This document shows positions 26,396 through 34,668 of a stretch of DNA of 64,000 nucleotides, one piece after another; position 1 is the first letter of the stretch; each line of letters opens with the position of its first letter. Below the pieces are notes generated by a model. That model made no database searches and had not been told where the DNA came from. It saw only the letters and a program-made list of their open reading frames with translations. Both the position numbers and the translations under genes were made by a program. Origin of the DNA: Antarctobacter albus (GTDB taxonomy: Bacteria > Pseudomonadota > Alphaproteobacteria > Rhodobacterales > Rhodobacteraceae); assembly GCF_900101505.1 (NCBI RefSeq), contig NZ_FMZI01000010.1, positions 159,562 through 223,561 of the forward strand. The letters are read 5' to 3'.

Positions 26396-27042
26396 CCGAG
26401 GAAACCCGCCTTCGAGAGCATATCTGCACGCTGGCAAAGTCGATGTTCGACCGGGGTCTGACCGGCGGGTCGACGGGCAACATATCGTCGCGCACGCCGG
26501 ACGGGGGGCTGCTGGTCTCGCCCACCGGAACCAGTTTCGGGCGTCTGGACCCGGCGCGGCTCAGCCGCTTTGACGCCGAGGGCCGCCATGTCGATGGCGA
26601 CAAGCCGACAAAGGAAATGCCCCTGCATTCGGCCTTTTACGACACGCGCAGCCAGGCCGGGGCGGTGGTGCACCTGCATTCCTGCCACGCGGTCGCCCTG
26701 TCGATGATGCCCGATGTGGACGCGGAGGATTTCCTGCCGCCCCTGACCCCCTACGGGATCATGCAGCTGGGGCGGGTCAGGCTGCTGCCTTTTTTCCGGC
26801 CCGGCGACCCGGCGATGGGTGAGGCGGTGCGCGGGCTGGCGGGCAAACGCTCGGCGGTGATGCTGGCGAACCACGGGCCGGTGGTGGCGGGCAAGGATGT
26901 CGAGGCCGCCTGCAACGCCATCGAGGAACTGGAGGCCACCGCGCGGCTGGCGATGCTGACGCGGGGCCTGTCGCCGCGCGCGCTGTCAGAGGCGCAGGTG
27001 CAAGACGTCGTCACGCATTTCAACATCGAGTGGGACACATGA
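26392..27042 (+). CDS. otnC: 3-oxo-tetronate 4-phosphate decarboxylase (class II aldolase family)
   Basis: A 216-residue class II aldolase/adducin-type enzyme that decarboxylates 3-oxo-tetronate 4-phosphate to dihydroxyacetone phosphate. Visible elements are GLTGGSTGNISSR (substrate loop), HSAFYDTR, the zinc-binding pair HLHSCHAVA and the later histidine in ANHGPVVAG. It overlaps the kinase upstream (ATGA) and the isomerase downstream (ATGA), so the three are coupled. The DHAP it makes is relevant to the methylglyoxal-synthase fusion later in the same operon. Confidence 0.9.
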   Translation: MTEETRLREHICTLAKSMFDRGLTGGSTGNISSRTPDGGLLVSPTGTSFGRLDPARLSRFDAEGRHVDGDKPTKEMPLHSAFYDTRSQAGAVVHLHSCHAVALSMMPDVDAEDFLPPLTPYGIMQLGRVRLLPFFRPGDPAMGEAVRGLAGKRSAVMLANHGPVVAGKDVEAACNAIEELEATARLAMLTRGLSPRALSEAQVQDVVTHFNIEWDT

Positions 27043-27803
27043 AATTCTCTGCAAACCTGGGCTTTCTCTGGACGGAGCTGCCTTTGCCGGAGGCAATCCG
27101 GACGGCAAAGGCGGCGGGGTTCGACGCGGTCGAATGCCACTGGCCCTACGACGTGCCGCCGGCGGAGGTCCGCGCCGCGCTGGACGAAACCGGGCTGGAC
27201 ATGCTGGGCCTCAACGCCCGGCGCGGCAACCTGGCGGCGGGGGACAGGGGATTGACCGCGATCCCGGGCCGCGAGGATGAGGCGCGGGCCGCCATCGACG
27301 AGGCGCTGGCCTATGCGCAGGCAATCGGAACGCTGTCCGTGCATGTCATGTCGGGCTTGTCCGGCGGTCCGAGGGCGCGGGCGAGCTACTGCGAAAACCT
27401 GGCCTATGCCTGCGATGCGGCGGCGGCCGAGGGGATCACCATCCTGATCGAGCCGATCAACCATTACGATGCGCCGGGCTATTTCCTGTCGACCTCCGCG
27501 CAGGCCGCTGCCATCATCCGCGAGGTCGGAAGGCCCAACCTCAAGATGATGTTCGACTGTTTCCACATCCAGATCATGGAGGGGGACGTCTGCCGGCGGT
27601 TGGAGCATCTGCTGCCGCTGGTCGGTCATATCCAGATCGCCGCCGTTCCCGACCGGGGGCCACCGGATCATGGCGAGCTGGATTACGGCCATGTGCTGGA
27701 TCGGATCGGGCGGCTGGGATGGACCCGGCCGATCGGGGCCGAATACATGCCCGAAGGGCCGACCGGTGACAGCTTGGGCTGGATGACCCGGTATCGCGGG
27801 TGA
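27039..27803 (+). CDS. otnI: 2-oxo-tetronate isomerase / hydroxypyruvate isomerase family
   Basis: A 254-residue TIM-barrel sugar isomerase. Family traits are MKFSANLGFLWTELPL at the start, GFDAVECHWPYDV, ILIEPINHYDAPGYFL with the metal-binding Glu, MMFDCFHIQIMEGD and the C-terminal GAEYMP. In the tetronate pathway it interconverts 2-oxo- and 3-oxo-tetronate so that a 2-dehydrogenase product can enter. The ATG at 27039 overlaps the otnC stop; an in-frame ATG 9 bp upstream has no advantage. Confidence 0.88.
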   Translation: MKFSANLGFLWTELPLPEAIRTAKAAGFDAVECHWPYDVPPAEVRAALDETGLDMLGLNARRGNLAAGDRGLTAIPGREDEARAAIDEALAYAQAIGTLSVHVMSGLSGGPRARASYCENLAYACDAAAAEGITILIEPINHYDAPGYFLSTSAQAAAIIREVGRPNLKMMFDCFHIQIMEGDVCRRLEHLLPLVGHIQIAAVPDRGPPDHGELDYGHVLDRIGRLGWTRPIGAEYMPEGPTGDSLGWMTRYRG

Positions 27804-27833
27804 CAGGGGCCGCTGGCCGGGGGAGGGGATGAG

Positions 27834-28766
27834 ATGACAGAGACAATCGCTATCATTGGCGCGGGCCTGATTGGCCGATCCTGGAGCGTGCTGTTCGCCC
27901 GCGCCGGGTTCGACGTACAGGTCTGGGACGTCGACCCCGATGTGCTGGAGCGGTTCCCGCAGGACCTCGCAACGCTCTGCGACACGCTGCAAGCCGAGGG
28001 TCTGCTGGAGGGTCGCGAGGGCACACTGGCCCGCGCCCGGACCTGTCCGACGCTGGAAGAGGCGGTCTCGGGCGTCTGCTTTGTGCAGGAAAACGGGCCG
28101 GAGCGGATCGAGGTCAAAGAGGCGCTCTTTGCCCGGTTGGACGCGGTCGCGCCGCCGGAGGCGGTGCTGGCCTCCTCCACCTCTGCCATCGTGCCGTCGC
28201 GCTTTACCGAGGGGCTGGCCCATCGGGGACGCTGTCTTGTTGGCCACCCGGTGAACCCGCCGCACCTGGTGCCGGTGGTCGAACTGTGCCCGGCCCCCTG
28301 GACCACGGCAGAGACCCTGGACCGGGCCGAGGCGATCTATGAACGGATCGGACAGGTGCCCGTCCGGATGAGCGCCGAGCGCGACGGTTTTGTCCTGAAC
28401 CGGCTGCAAGGGGCGCTTTTGGCCGAGGCGCTGCGCCTGCTGGGCGAAGGGGTTGTCAGCGTCGAGGGGCTGGACGCGACGATCAAGCATGGGCTGGGCC
28501 TGCGCTGGGCGCTGATGGGACCCATCGAGACCATCGACCTGAACGCGCCGGGCGGCCTGATCGACTATGCGACGCGCTATGGCCCCTTTTTCGCCGGTTT
28601 GGCAGAGACTCCGGCAGGGCCAGAGGTCTTTTCGGTCGAGAATGCCGAGAAGATCGCCGCAACCTGGCCGCAGGACCGCAGCCCCGACAGCATCCGCGCG
28701 CGGCAGGACCACCGCGACCGGCGGCTGGCTGCGCTGCGCCGCCACCTGATGTCCGACACCGATTGA
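27834..28766 (+). CDS. 3-hydroxyacyl-CoA dehydrogenase family (carnitine/gulonate-type) dehydrogenase
   Basis: A 310-residue NAD-dependent dehydrogenase with Rossmann start IAIIGAGLIGRSWSVLFARAG and C-terminal 3HCDH domain (HPVNPPHLVPVVEL, DGFVLNRLQGALLAEALRL). This short form includes L-carnitine dehydrogenase and L-gulonate 3-dehydrogenase. It could supply the 3-oxo acid for either the neighbouring otn enzymes (tetronate 3-dehydrogenase) or the BKACE enzyme that follows 15 bp downstream. The Shine-Dalgarno GGGGGAGGGG precedes the ATG by 6 nt. Confidence 0.85.
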   Translation: MTETIAIIGAGLIGRSWSVLFARAGFDVQVWDVDPDVLERFPQDLATLCDTLQAEGLLEGREGTLARARTCPTLEEAVSGVCFVQENGPERIEVKEALFARLDAVAPPEAVLASSTSAIVPSRFTEGLAHRGRCLVGHPVNPPHLVPVVELCPAPWTTAETLDRAEAIYERIGQVPVRMSAERDGFVLNRLQGALLAEALRLLGEGVVSVEGLDATIKHGLGLRWALMGPIETIDLNAPGGLIDYATRYGPFFAGLAETPAGPEVFSVENAEKIAATWPQDRSPDSIRARQDHRDRRLAALRRHLMSDTD

Positions 28767-28781
28767 TCCAAGGAGATCCTC

Positions 28782-29711
28782 ATGGCCAAGCCCCGCAAGG
28801 TGATCGTCACCTGTGCCGTCACCGGCGCCATTCACACGCCGTCCATGTCGGAACACCTGCCCGTCACCCCGTCGGAGATCGCCGAGGCCGCCATTGGCGC
28901 GGCCAAGGCCGGTGCCGCCATCGTCCACCTGCACGCCCGCGACCCGCAGGATGGGCGCCCGGACCAGACGCCAGAGGCCTTCACGCCCTTTCTGGGCGTC
29001 ATCAAGCAGGCATCCGACTGCGTCGTGAACATCACCACCGGCGGCGCGCCCACCATGAGCGTGCAGGAGCGCGTGCGCCCGGCGGAAACCCATCGCCCCG
29101 AGGTCGCCTCGTTGAACATGGGCAGCATGAATTTCGGCCTCTTCCCCATGCTGAAACGCTTTCCGGATCTCTCCCACCAGTGGGAGCGTGATTACGTCGG
29201 CAACAAGGACATCATCTTCAACAACAGTTTCGGCCAAATCGAATACATCCTCACCACGCTGGGCGCCACGGGCACGCGGTTCGAGTTCGAGTGTTACGAT
29301 ACCTCGCACCTGTATAACCTGCGGTATTTCCTGGACGAGGGGCTGGTGAAACCGCCGCTGTTCATCCAGACGGTGTTCGGCCTGATGGGGGGCATCGGTG
29401 CGCATCCCGAGGACGTGCAGCACATGAAACGCACCGCCGACCGGCTGTTCGGCGATCAATACCGCTGGTCGGTGCTGGGCGCGGGCAAGAACCAGTTGCC
29501 GATTGCCGCGATGGCCGCCGCGATGGGGGGCAATATCCGCGTGGGGCTGGAAGACTCGCTTTGGCTTGGCCCCGGGGTGCTGGCGAAGACCAACGCCGAG
29601 CAGGTCGGCAAGGCGCGCCAGATCGTCGAGGGACTGGGCCTGGACCTGGCCAGCCCGGACGAGGCGCGCGAGATGCTGGCCCTGAAAGGGGCCGACAAGG
29701 TGGGGTTCTGA
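28782..29711 (+). CDS. BKACE (beta-keto acid cleavage enzyme, DUF849)
   Basis: A 309-residue TIM-barrel enzyme that condenses a beta-keto acid with acetyl-CoA and splits it to acetoacetate plus a CoA thioester. Metal ligands are in the IVHLHARDPQDGRP strand (H-x-H) and the catalytic Glu in FEFECYDTSHLYNL; PTMSVQERVRPAETHRPEVAS is the typical loop (in segments). The paired 3HCDH-type dehydrogenase fits an oxidise-then-cleave route as in carnitine breakdown, but the true substrate is not shown. The Shine-Dalgarno is AAGGAGAT. Confidence 0.92.
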   Translation: MAKPRKVIVTCAVTGAIHTPSMSEHLPVTPSEIAEAAIGAAKAGAAIVHLHARDPQDGRPDQTPEAFTPFLGVIKQASDCVVNITTGGAPTMSVQERVRPAETHRPEVASLNMGSMNFGLFPMLKRFPDLSHQWERDYVGNKDIIFNNSFGQIEYILTTLGATGTRFEFECYDTSHLYNLRYFLDEGLVKPPLFIQTVFGLMGGIGAHPEDVQHMKRTADRLFGDQYRWSVLGAGKNQLPIAAMAAAMGGNIRVGLEDSLWLGPGVLAKTNAEQVGKARQIVEGLGLDLASPDEAREMLALKGADKVGF

Positions 29712-29786
29712 AGGCGCGGCCGCCGCTTGGAGCGCCGGTGAAATGGCACTAGGCTGGATCCGCCGGGACGGCGTGAGGGGAATGGA

Positions 29787-30482
29787 ATGACCAAGGCACA
29801 TGCGGTGATCATCGGCGCGGGCGAGGGGCTGTCGGCGGCCCTGGCGCGGGAACTGGCGCGGGATCACGCGCTGACGCTGGCCGCCCGTGGCGGCGAGAAA
29901 ATGCGCGCCGTGGCCGAAGAGACCGGCGCCCGCCGCGTCTTGCTGGACGCCACGGACGAACATGACGTCGCGCGGCTGTTCGACGATCTGCCGGCGGTGC
30001 CCCGGGTCGTGATCTACAACCCTTCGGCCCGCGTGCGCGGCCCGGTGGCGGAACTGGACGCCGACGAGGTGCGCGCGGCGGTCGAGGTGACGGCCATTGG
30101 CGCCTTCCTGACCGGCAAACACGCGGCGCGCCGGATGCTGGAGGCCGACCCGGTGGCTGGCACGCGTGGCACGATCCTCTTCACCGGCGCCTCGGCGGGG
30201 GTAAAGGGGTTTCCCCATTCCGCGCCTTTCGCGATGGGCAAGTTCGCCCAACGGGGCCTCGCCGAAAGCATGGCGCGCGAGCTGCATCCGCAGGGCATCC
30301 ATGTCGCCTGGATCAACATCGACGGCGCGATTCTGAACCCGGGCCGCAGCGAGCCGGACGAGGCGCCGTCGTCCATGCTGCGCCCCGAGGCGATCGCCCG
30401 CAGCTATCGCCACCTGATCGAACAGGACCGCAGCGCCTGGTCGCATGAACTGAGCCTGCGTCCCTGGGTCGAACGGTTCTGA
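29787..30482 (+). CDS. Short-chain dehydrogenase/reductase
   Basis: A 231-residue SDR with cofactor loop HAVIIGAGEGLSAALAREL (G-x3-G-x-G type). The catalytic Tyr-x3-Lys motif is not present in standard form: the expected position reads HSAPFAMGKFAQRG, with Phe in place of Tyr and Lys kept. The protein may therefore be a divergent or atypical SDR. It lies 75 bp after BKACE and 7 bp before a kinase gene in the same operon. No substrate can be named. Confidence 0.78.
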   Translation: MTKAHAVIIGAGEGLSAALARELARDHALTLAARGGEKMRAVAEETGARRVLLDATDEHDVARLFDDLPAVPRVVIYNPSARVRGPVAELDADEVRAAVEVTAIGAFLTGKHAARRMLEADPVAGTRGTILFTGASAGVKGFPHSAPFAMGKFAQRGLAESMARELHPQGIHVAWINIDGAILNPGRSEPDEAPSSMLRPEAIARSYRHLIEQDRSAWSHELSLRPWVERF

Positions 30483-30489
30483 AAGGGCC

Positions 30490-31290
30490 ATGACGCGCGT
30501 CCTGATCCTGTCCAGCTGGGTCGCGCATGGCCATGTGGGCCTGTCGGCGGCAGTGCCCGCGCTTCAGGCGCTGGGCCACGAGGTCACGCAATTGCCGACC
30601 ACGGTCCTGTCCAATCATCCGGGCTGGCCACATGTGGCCGGGGCGCCGGTGCCGGTAGACCAGATCCGGGGCATGATCGAGGCGCTGGACGCAAACGGCT
30701 GGCTGATGGCGCAGGATGCCCTGCTGCTGGGCTATATGCCTTCGTCCGATCATGTCGCGCTTGCCGCTGATCTTGCGCGGCGGATGCGCGAGGCCGGGGT
30801 GCGCGTGGTCGTCGATCCGGTGCTGGGTGACCTGCCCGGCGGGCTCTATGTATCGCAGGAGGTGGCCTGCGCGCTGCGCGACGACCTGGTGCCACTGGCC
30901 GATGTGCTGACGCCCAACCTGTTCGAACTGGGCTGGCTGACGGGCGCCCGCGGGGTGACACTGGCAGAGGCACGCACCGCCGCATCGGGCCTGTTGGACA
31001 CGGCGGGCGAGGTTCTGGTGACATCCGCGCCCGTGGGGCCGGGGACCACCGGGCTGTTGCGGGTTTCACCGGAGGGGACGCAGGTCTTTCCGGTGGCGCT
31101 GCGCAGGGGCGTGCCGCATGGTGTGGGGGACGTGTTCTCGGCCCTGGTGGCGGGCGGGCTGTCGCCCGGCCAAGCCCTGGGGCATTTGTCGGCCCTGATC
31201 GACGCCAGCCTGCACGCGCCGCACCTGCGCATCGCCCCGGCGGCCCCGAACTGGACCTGGGCCGCCGCCCTGACCCCGACGGAGATCTGA
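30490..31290 (+). CDS. Pyridoxal-kinase-like (PfkB/ribokinase superfamily) kinase
   Basis: A 266-residue kinase resembling PdxY/PdxK: MTRVLILSSWVAHGHVGLSA at the start, VRVVVDPVLGD in the middle, LTPNLFELGWLTG, and the catalytic anion-hole motif GVPHGVGDVFSALVAGGL near the C-terminus with the base Asp. It starts 7 bp after the SDR stop (AAAGGGCC Shine-Dalgarno) and ends 3 bp before the fused barrel gene. It may be a vitamin B6 kinase or a sugar kinase that feeds the pathway; context favours the latter but sequence favours a pyridoxal-type fold. Confidence 0.8.
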   Translation: MTRVLILSSWVAHGHVGLSAAVPALQALGHEVTQLPTTVLSNHPGWPHVAGAPVPVDQIRGMIEALDANGWLMAQDALLLGYMPSSDHVALAADLARRMREAGVRVVVDPVLGDLPGGLYVSQEVACALRDDLVPLADVLTPNLFELGWLTGARGVTLAEARTAASGLLDTAGEVLVTSAPVGPGTTGLLRVSPEGTQVFPVALRRGVPHGVGDVFSALVAGGLSPGQALGHLSALIDASLHAPHLRIAPAAPNWTWAAALTPTEI

Positions 31291-31293
31291 CCG

Positions 31294-32382
31294 ATGGCCT
31301 TTGACTTCATCCTGATGCTGACAGCCAATGACCGCACCATCCCCGACGCCCGCGCGCGGCTGGAAGAGGCGCTGGAAGGGGGCGTGCGGCACATCGGTTT
31401 CAAGGACATCGGCCTGCCGCTGTCCGAGCTCAAGGGGCTGGCGGCGGCGATCCGCAGCGCCGGGGGACGGTCCTACCTGGAGGTCGTCAGCCTGGATGCG
31501 GAAAGCGAGCTGGCCTCGGCCCGGGCGGCGGTGGAAATCGACGTGGACTGCCTGCTGGGCGGAACGCGGGCGCAGGATGTGACCGAGGTCACGCGCAACC
31601 ATCCGCTGCGCTACTATCCCTTTCCGGGCCGGATCACCGGCCACCCCAGCGTGCTGGAGGGCCCGGCAGAGGATATCGTGACCTCCGCCCGGCGGCTGGC
31701 GGATCATGAGCATGTGCATGGGCTGGACTTGCTGGCCTATCGCTTTGACGGCGACGTCTCGGAGTTGATGACCTCTGTCTGCGCCGCAGTGGGCAAGCCG
31801 GTGATCATGGCGGGCAGCATCGACAGCGAAGAGCGCGTGGCCGCCTGTGCGCAGGCCGGCGCGGCGGGGTTCACCGTGGGCACGGCGGCGCTGTCCGGCG
31901 TGTTCCCGGCGGAAAGCCAGGGCTTCGCGGCCCAGGTCCGGTCGATCCTGGCGATCACCGCGCGGGCGCGGGCCGTGTCCACGGCGCCGCGCCGGCTGGC
32001 ACTGGTGGCGCATGACACGCGCAAGGCGCAGCTGCGCGCCTGGGTGCTGCGACACCGGGCGGCGCTGTCGGGGCACCGGCTGATCTGTACTGGCGGGACG
32101 GGCCGGATGCTGCATGAACTGGCACCCGAACTGGACATCCGTCGCCTGCAGCGCGGCGACCGGGGGGGTGATCAGCAACTGGGCGCCCTGGTGGCGACCG
32201 GAGAGCTGGACGCGGCGATCTTTTTCGCCGATCCGACGGTGCCGCATGGCGGGGACGCCGACCTGCAGGCGCTGACCCGGCTGGCGATGCTGCATGACGT
32301 GCCGCTGGCGCTCAGCACCTCGGCGGCGGACATGCTGGCCGCCGCGTTGCTGTCGGCGGCCCGAGAGCCCTTACAACTGTAG
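31294..32382 (+). CDS. TIM-barrel / methylglyoxal synthase fusion
   Basis: A 362-residue two-domain protein. Residues ~1-225 resemble a phosphate-binding TIM barrel (HIGFKDIGLPLSELKG, YLEVVSLDAESE, VIMAGSIDSEERVAAC, AGFTVGTAALSG); the reaction is unknown. Residues ~232-355 are a methylglyoxal synthase: LALVAHDTRKAQL, GGDQQLGALVATGELDAAIFF and VPHGGD. The catalytic positions are kept: H240/D241, D293, H318 and D321 match E. coli MgsA H19/D20, D71, H98 and D101. Methylglyoxal synthase converts DHAP to methylglyoxal and phosphate; the otn enzymes upstream make DHAP. The architecture is unusual and may be a regulatory or channelling device. Confidence 0.8.
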   Translation: MAFDFILMLTANDRTIPDARARLEEALEGGVRHIGFKDIGLPLSELKGLAAAIRSAGGRSYLEVVSLDAESELASARAAVEIDVDCLLGGTRAQDVTEVTRNHPLRYYPFPGRITGHPSVLEGPAEDIVTSARRLADHEHVHGLDLLAYRFDGDVSELMTSVCAAVGKPVIMAGSIDSEERVAACAQAGAAGFTVGTAALSGVFPAESQGFAAQVRSILAITARARAVSTAPRRLALVAHDTRKAQLRAWVLRHRAALSGHRLICTGGTGRMLHELAPELDIRRLQRGDRGGDQQLGALVATGELDAAIFFADPTVPHGGDADLQALTRLAMLHDVPLALSTSAADMLAAALLSAAREPLQL

Positions 32383-32463
32383 TCATTCTCCCGGAGGCGT
32401 AGACACTTCGTTTCCGTTTCGGCGCCAATCTGACCTCGCGTTCTTCCCGAGGCAGAGGCGACC

Positions 32464-34659
32464 ATGCCCATCCTTCCCATGCCCCTCGCCAGTGCCGGCG
32501 AGGCTGCGACCGCCTGGCTGTTCGGCGGCAACATCCTTGCGCCCCGCGCGCCCATGACCGGCCCCGGCAGCTATGCCGAGGCGGTCGAGGCACTGGGCGT
32601 CACCGGCCTGCGCTATCCCGGCGGGTCGCTGACCGAAAGCTACTTCGACCTCTCCGATCCCGATGCGACCACGGTGGTGCACAACGAGACCGGCGAACGG
32701 CAGGCGTTCATGCCGCTCTCGGACGTGATGGCCTATGCCGATGAGACGGGCAGGGCGGTGACCATCGTGCTGCCCACGCGGGAACAGGTTTCCGCCCGGT
32801 TCGACGACAATGGCGACCGCTATGCCGAAGTGGACGAGGCGGAACTGCGTGGGTTCGTGCGCGATGTCGTCACCGGGGAATACGGCGACGCCCCGGTGGC
32901 GGGCTTCGAGATCGGCAATGAATATTGGGGTTCGGGCCGGATGAACGCGGTGGAATACGGCCGCGTCGCGGCCGAGATGACCCGCATCATCGACGCCGAG
33001 CTGCAGGCGCTGGCGCCGCTGTATCCCGACGCGGCAGAGATCGACATCCTGGTACAGATGGGCACGAACTTCGGGGAATCCTCATTGGACGAGGCCTATG
33101 ACGGCATGTCCAACCTCGAGATCATCGCCGATCTGAACGCCACCTACGGGCTGGACCTGCCGCCGGGGCGTGGCGTCGACTGGACCGAGTTCAACAACCT
33201 GCTGGTGATCGAGCAATTCGATCCGCAGGAGCTGGCGGCGGTGGACGGGGTGATCGCGCATGTCTATTCGCGCGGCGCCGACATGCCGCATACCCGCTAT
33301 TTCGCGCTGGACCAGATCCAGGACACCTGGTTCGAGGAAAACCCCGACCTGGAAATCCACGTGACCGAGTGGAACCTGCGCTCGAACTCGGACAGCCTGA
33401 TCGATGACCGGGATTATGGGCTGTTCCAGGCGCAGGAAATGCTGGAGCAGGTCGAGGCCTTCCTGGCCGCAGGCGTGGAAGCGGCGCAGGTCTGGCCGCT
33501 GATCCAGAACACGCCCTCGGCGCTGGGCCTGGGACAGGAGTGGTCCGGCAGCACCCCGCCGGGAGAGATGTTCGCCCTGATGTCGACCAACATCCCCGGC
33601 ATGACCATGCTGGATTTCGCGCCCTCCGATCCGCGGGAAACTGAATTCGAAGGCGCGGGGCTGGAGGTGCATGGTTTTGCCGACGGATCGGACATGCTGC
33701 TTTACATCATGGCGCCGCAGGGCGGTGGTTTCGTCCAGAGCAGCGTCGACCTGAGCGGGCTTGTCGCGGATGTGGGCAGGGTAGAGGCGGTGGTTCTTGG
33801 CGTGGCGCCGGGGCAGGCGCCGGGGAACAATGCCTCGGAGGCGGTTCTTGAACGGATGGAGCCGGAAGATGTCTGGGACGAGGGCGAGGTGGATGTCCTT
33901 CTGGCAGAGGGGGAAATCCTTCAGGTCCGCCTGATCGACGTGACCCCAACGGCGGGTTTTGCCCCGATCTTCGACAGTACCGCTCCGGGGGCAGGGGCCA
34001 TCGAGGACGTGTTGCTGGACGAAGAGGAGATCGAGGTCGGTGACAGCGCGACCGACCTGCCCGACCCGGGCGGGCGGTCTTCCGCGCCTGCGCCGGCGGA
34101 TGCGCCGGCGCCAGAAGCTCCGGAGGAACTGTCCCTTGTTCTGGGGTTTTCCGAGTCCGCGCGCGCCCCCCAGCCGGAGGTGCCCGACACGACGCAGGAT
34201 TGGGGGGCCGTCTTGCCCCGGGTCGAGCGGTCTGGCGATCAGAGGGCGATGCCCGACGATACGCTAGAGGTGCCGGTTCCCTCCTGGGGTGTCGGGTTTC
34301 CGGCCCGTCCTGCCATTGAGGGGCCCGACACGGGGCGGGCCGAGGTGGACCAGCTGTTTGCAGGTGTGCCGGAGCGGTTCCTGTCCCCGGAGCGCGGCGA
34401 TGGCGCGGATGGTCCAAGTGGCCATGCGGGGCCGACCGCGGCCGATCCCGGCGAAGCGGCCCAGGAATTGCTGCGCCTCATGGGGTTTGCCCCCTCCGGC
34501 GGTGATACCGGCGGACCGGACCCGTTGGGCGACGGGCTGTTCCCGGATCTGCCCGACCCGGAAGACCCGCCTGAGGATCATGGCGGACCGGCGGACGACA
34601 TGGGGCTTGGCTGGGCCTTGTCGGTCATGCCGCTGCTGGCGGCGGCCGGATTGGGCTGA
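32464..34659 (+). CDS. Glycoside hydrolase-like (clan A) protein with long acidic disordered tail
   Basis: A 731-residue protein. Residues ~15-460 form a clan-A-like glycosidase barrel: GLRYPGGSLTESYF, the acid/base motif GFEIGNEYWGSG with E153, and the nucleophile strand EIHVTEWNL with E302, a pattern shared by GH39/51/79-like enzymes. From ~500 onward it is rich in Pro, Asp, Glu and Gly and probably disordered, ending in a short hydrophobic stretch (ALSVMPLLAAAGLG). No N-terminal signal peptide is visible, so any secretion would need a C-terminal signal (for example type I). The glycan substrate is unknown. An 81-bp gap separates it from the catabolic operon. Confidence 0.75.
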   Translation: MPILPMPLASAGEAATAWLFGGNILAPRAPMTGPGSYAEAVEALGVTGLRYPGGSLTESYFDLSDPDATTVVHNETGERQAFMPLSDVMAYADETGRAVTIVLPTREQVSARFDDNGDRYAEVDEAELRGFVRDVVTGEYGDAPVAGFEIGNEYWGSGRMNAVEYGRVAAEMTRIIDAELQALAPLYPDAAEIDILVQMGTNFGESSLDEAYDGMSNLEIIADLNATYGLDLPPGRGVDWTEFNNLLVIEQFDPQELAAVDGVIAHVYSRGADMPHTRYFALDQIQDTWFEENPDLEIHVTEWNLRSNSDSLIDDRDYGLFQAQEMLEQVEAFLAAGVEAAQVWPLIQNTPSALGLGQEWSGSTPPGEMFALMSTNIPGMTMLDFAPSDPRETEFEGAGLEVHGFADGSDMLLYIMAPQGGGFVQSSVDLSGLVADVGRVEAVVLGVAPGQAPGNNASEAVLERMEPEDVWDEGEVDVLLAEGEILQVRLIDVTPTAGFAPIFDSTAPGAGAIEDVLLDEEEIEVGDSATDLPDPGGRSSAPAPADAPAPEAPEELSLVLGFSESARAPQPEVPDTTQDWGAVLPRVERSGDQRAMPDDTLEVPVPSWGVGFPARPAIEGPDTGRAEVDQLFAGVPERFLSPERGDGADGPSGHAGPTAADPGEAAQELLRLMGFAPSGGDTGGPDPLGDGLFPDLPDPEDPPEDHGGPADDMGLGWALSVMPLLAAAGLG

Positions 34660-34668
34660 ACCGGGCGC

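Noticed and set aside
26751..30491. A very long open frame (over 1200 codons) on the minus strand opposite the otn operon
   Set aside because: It runs antisense to seven convincing genes with family motifs and shows no domain of its own; long antisense frames are expected from the strong third-position G/C bias.
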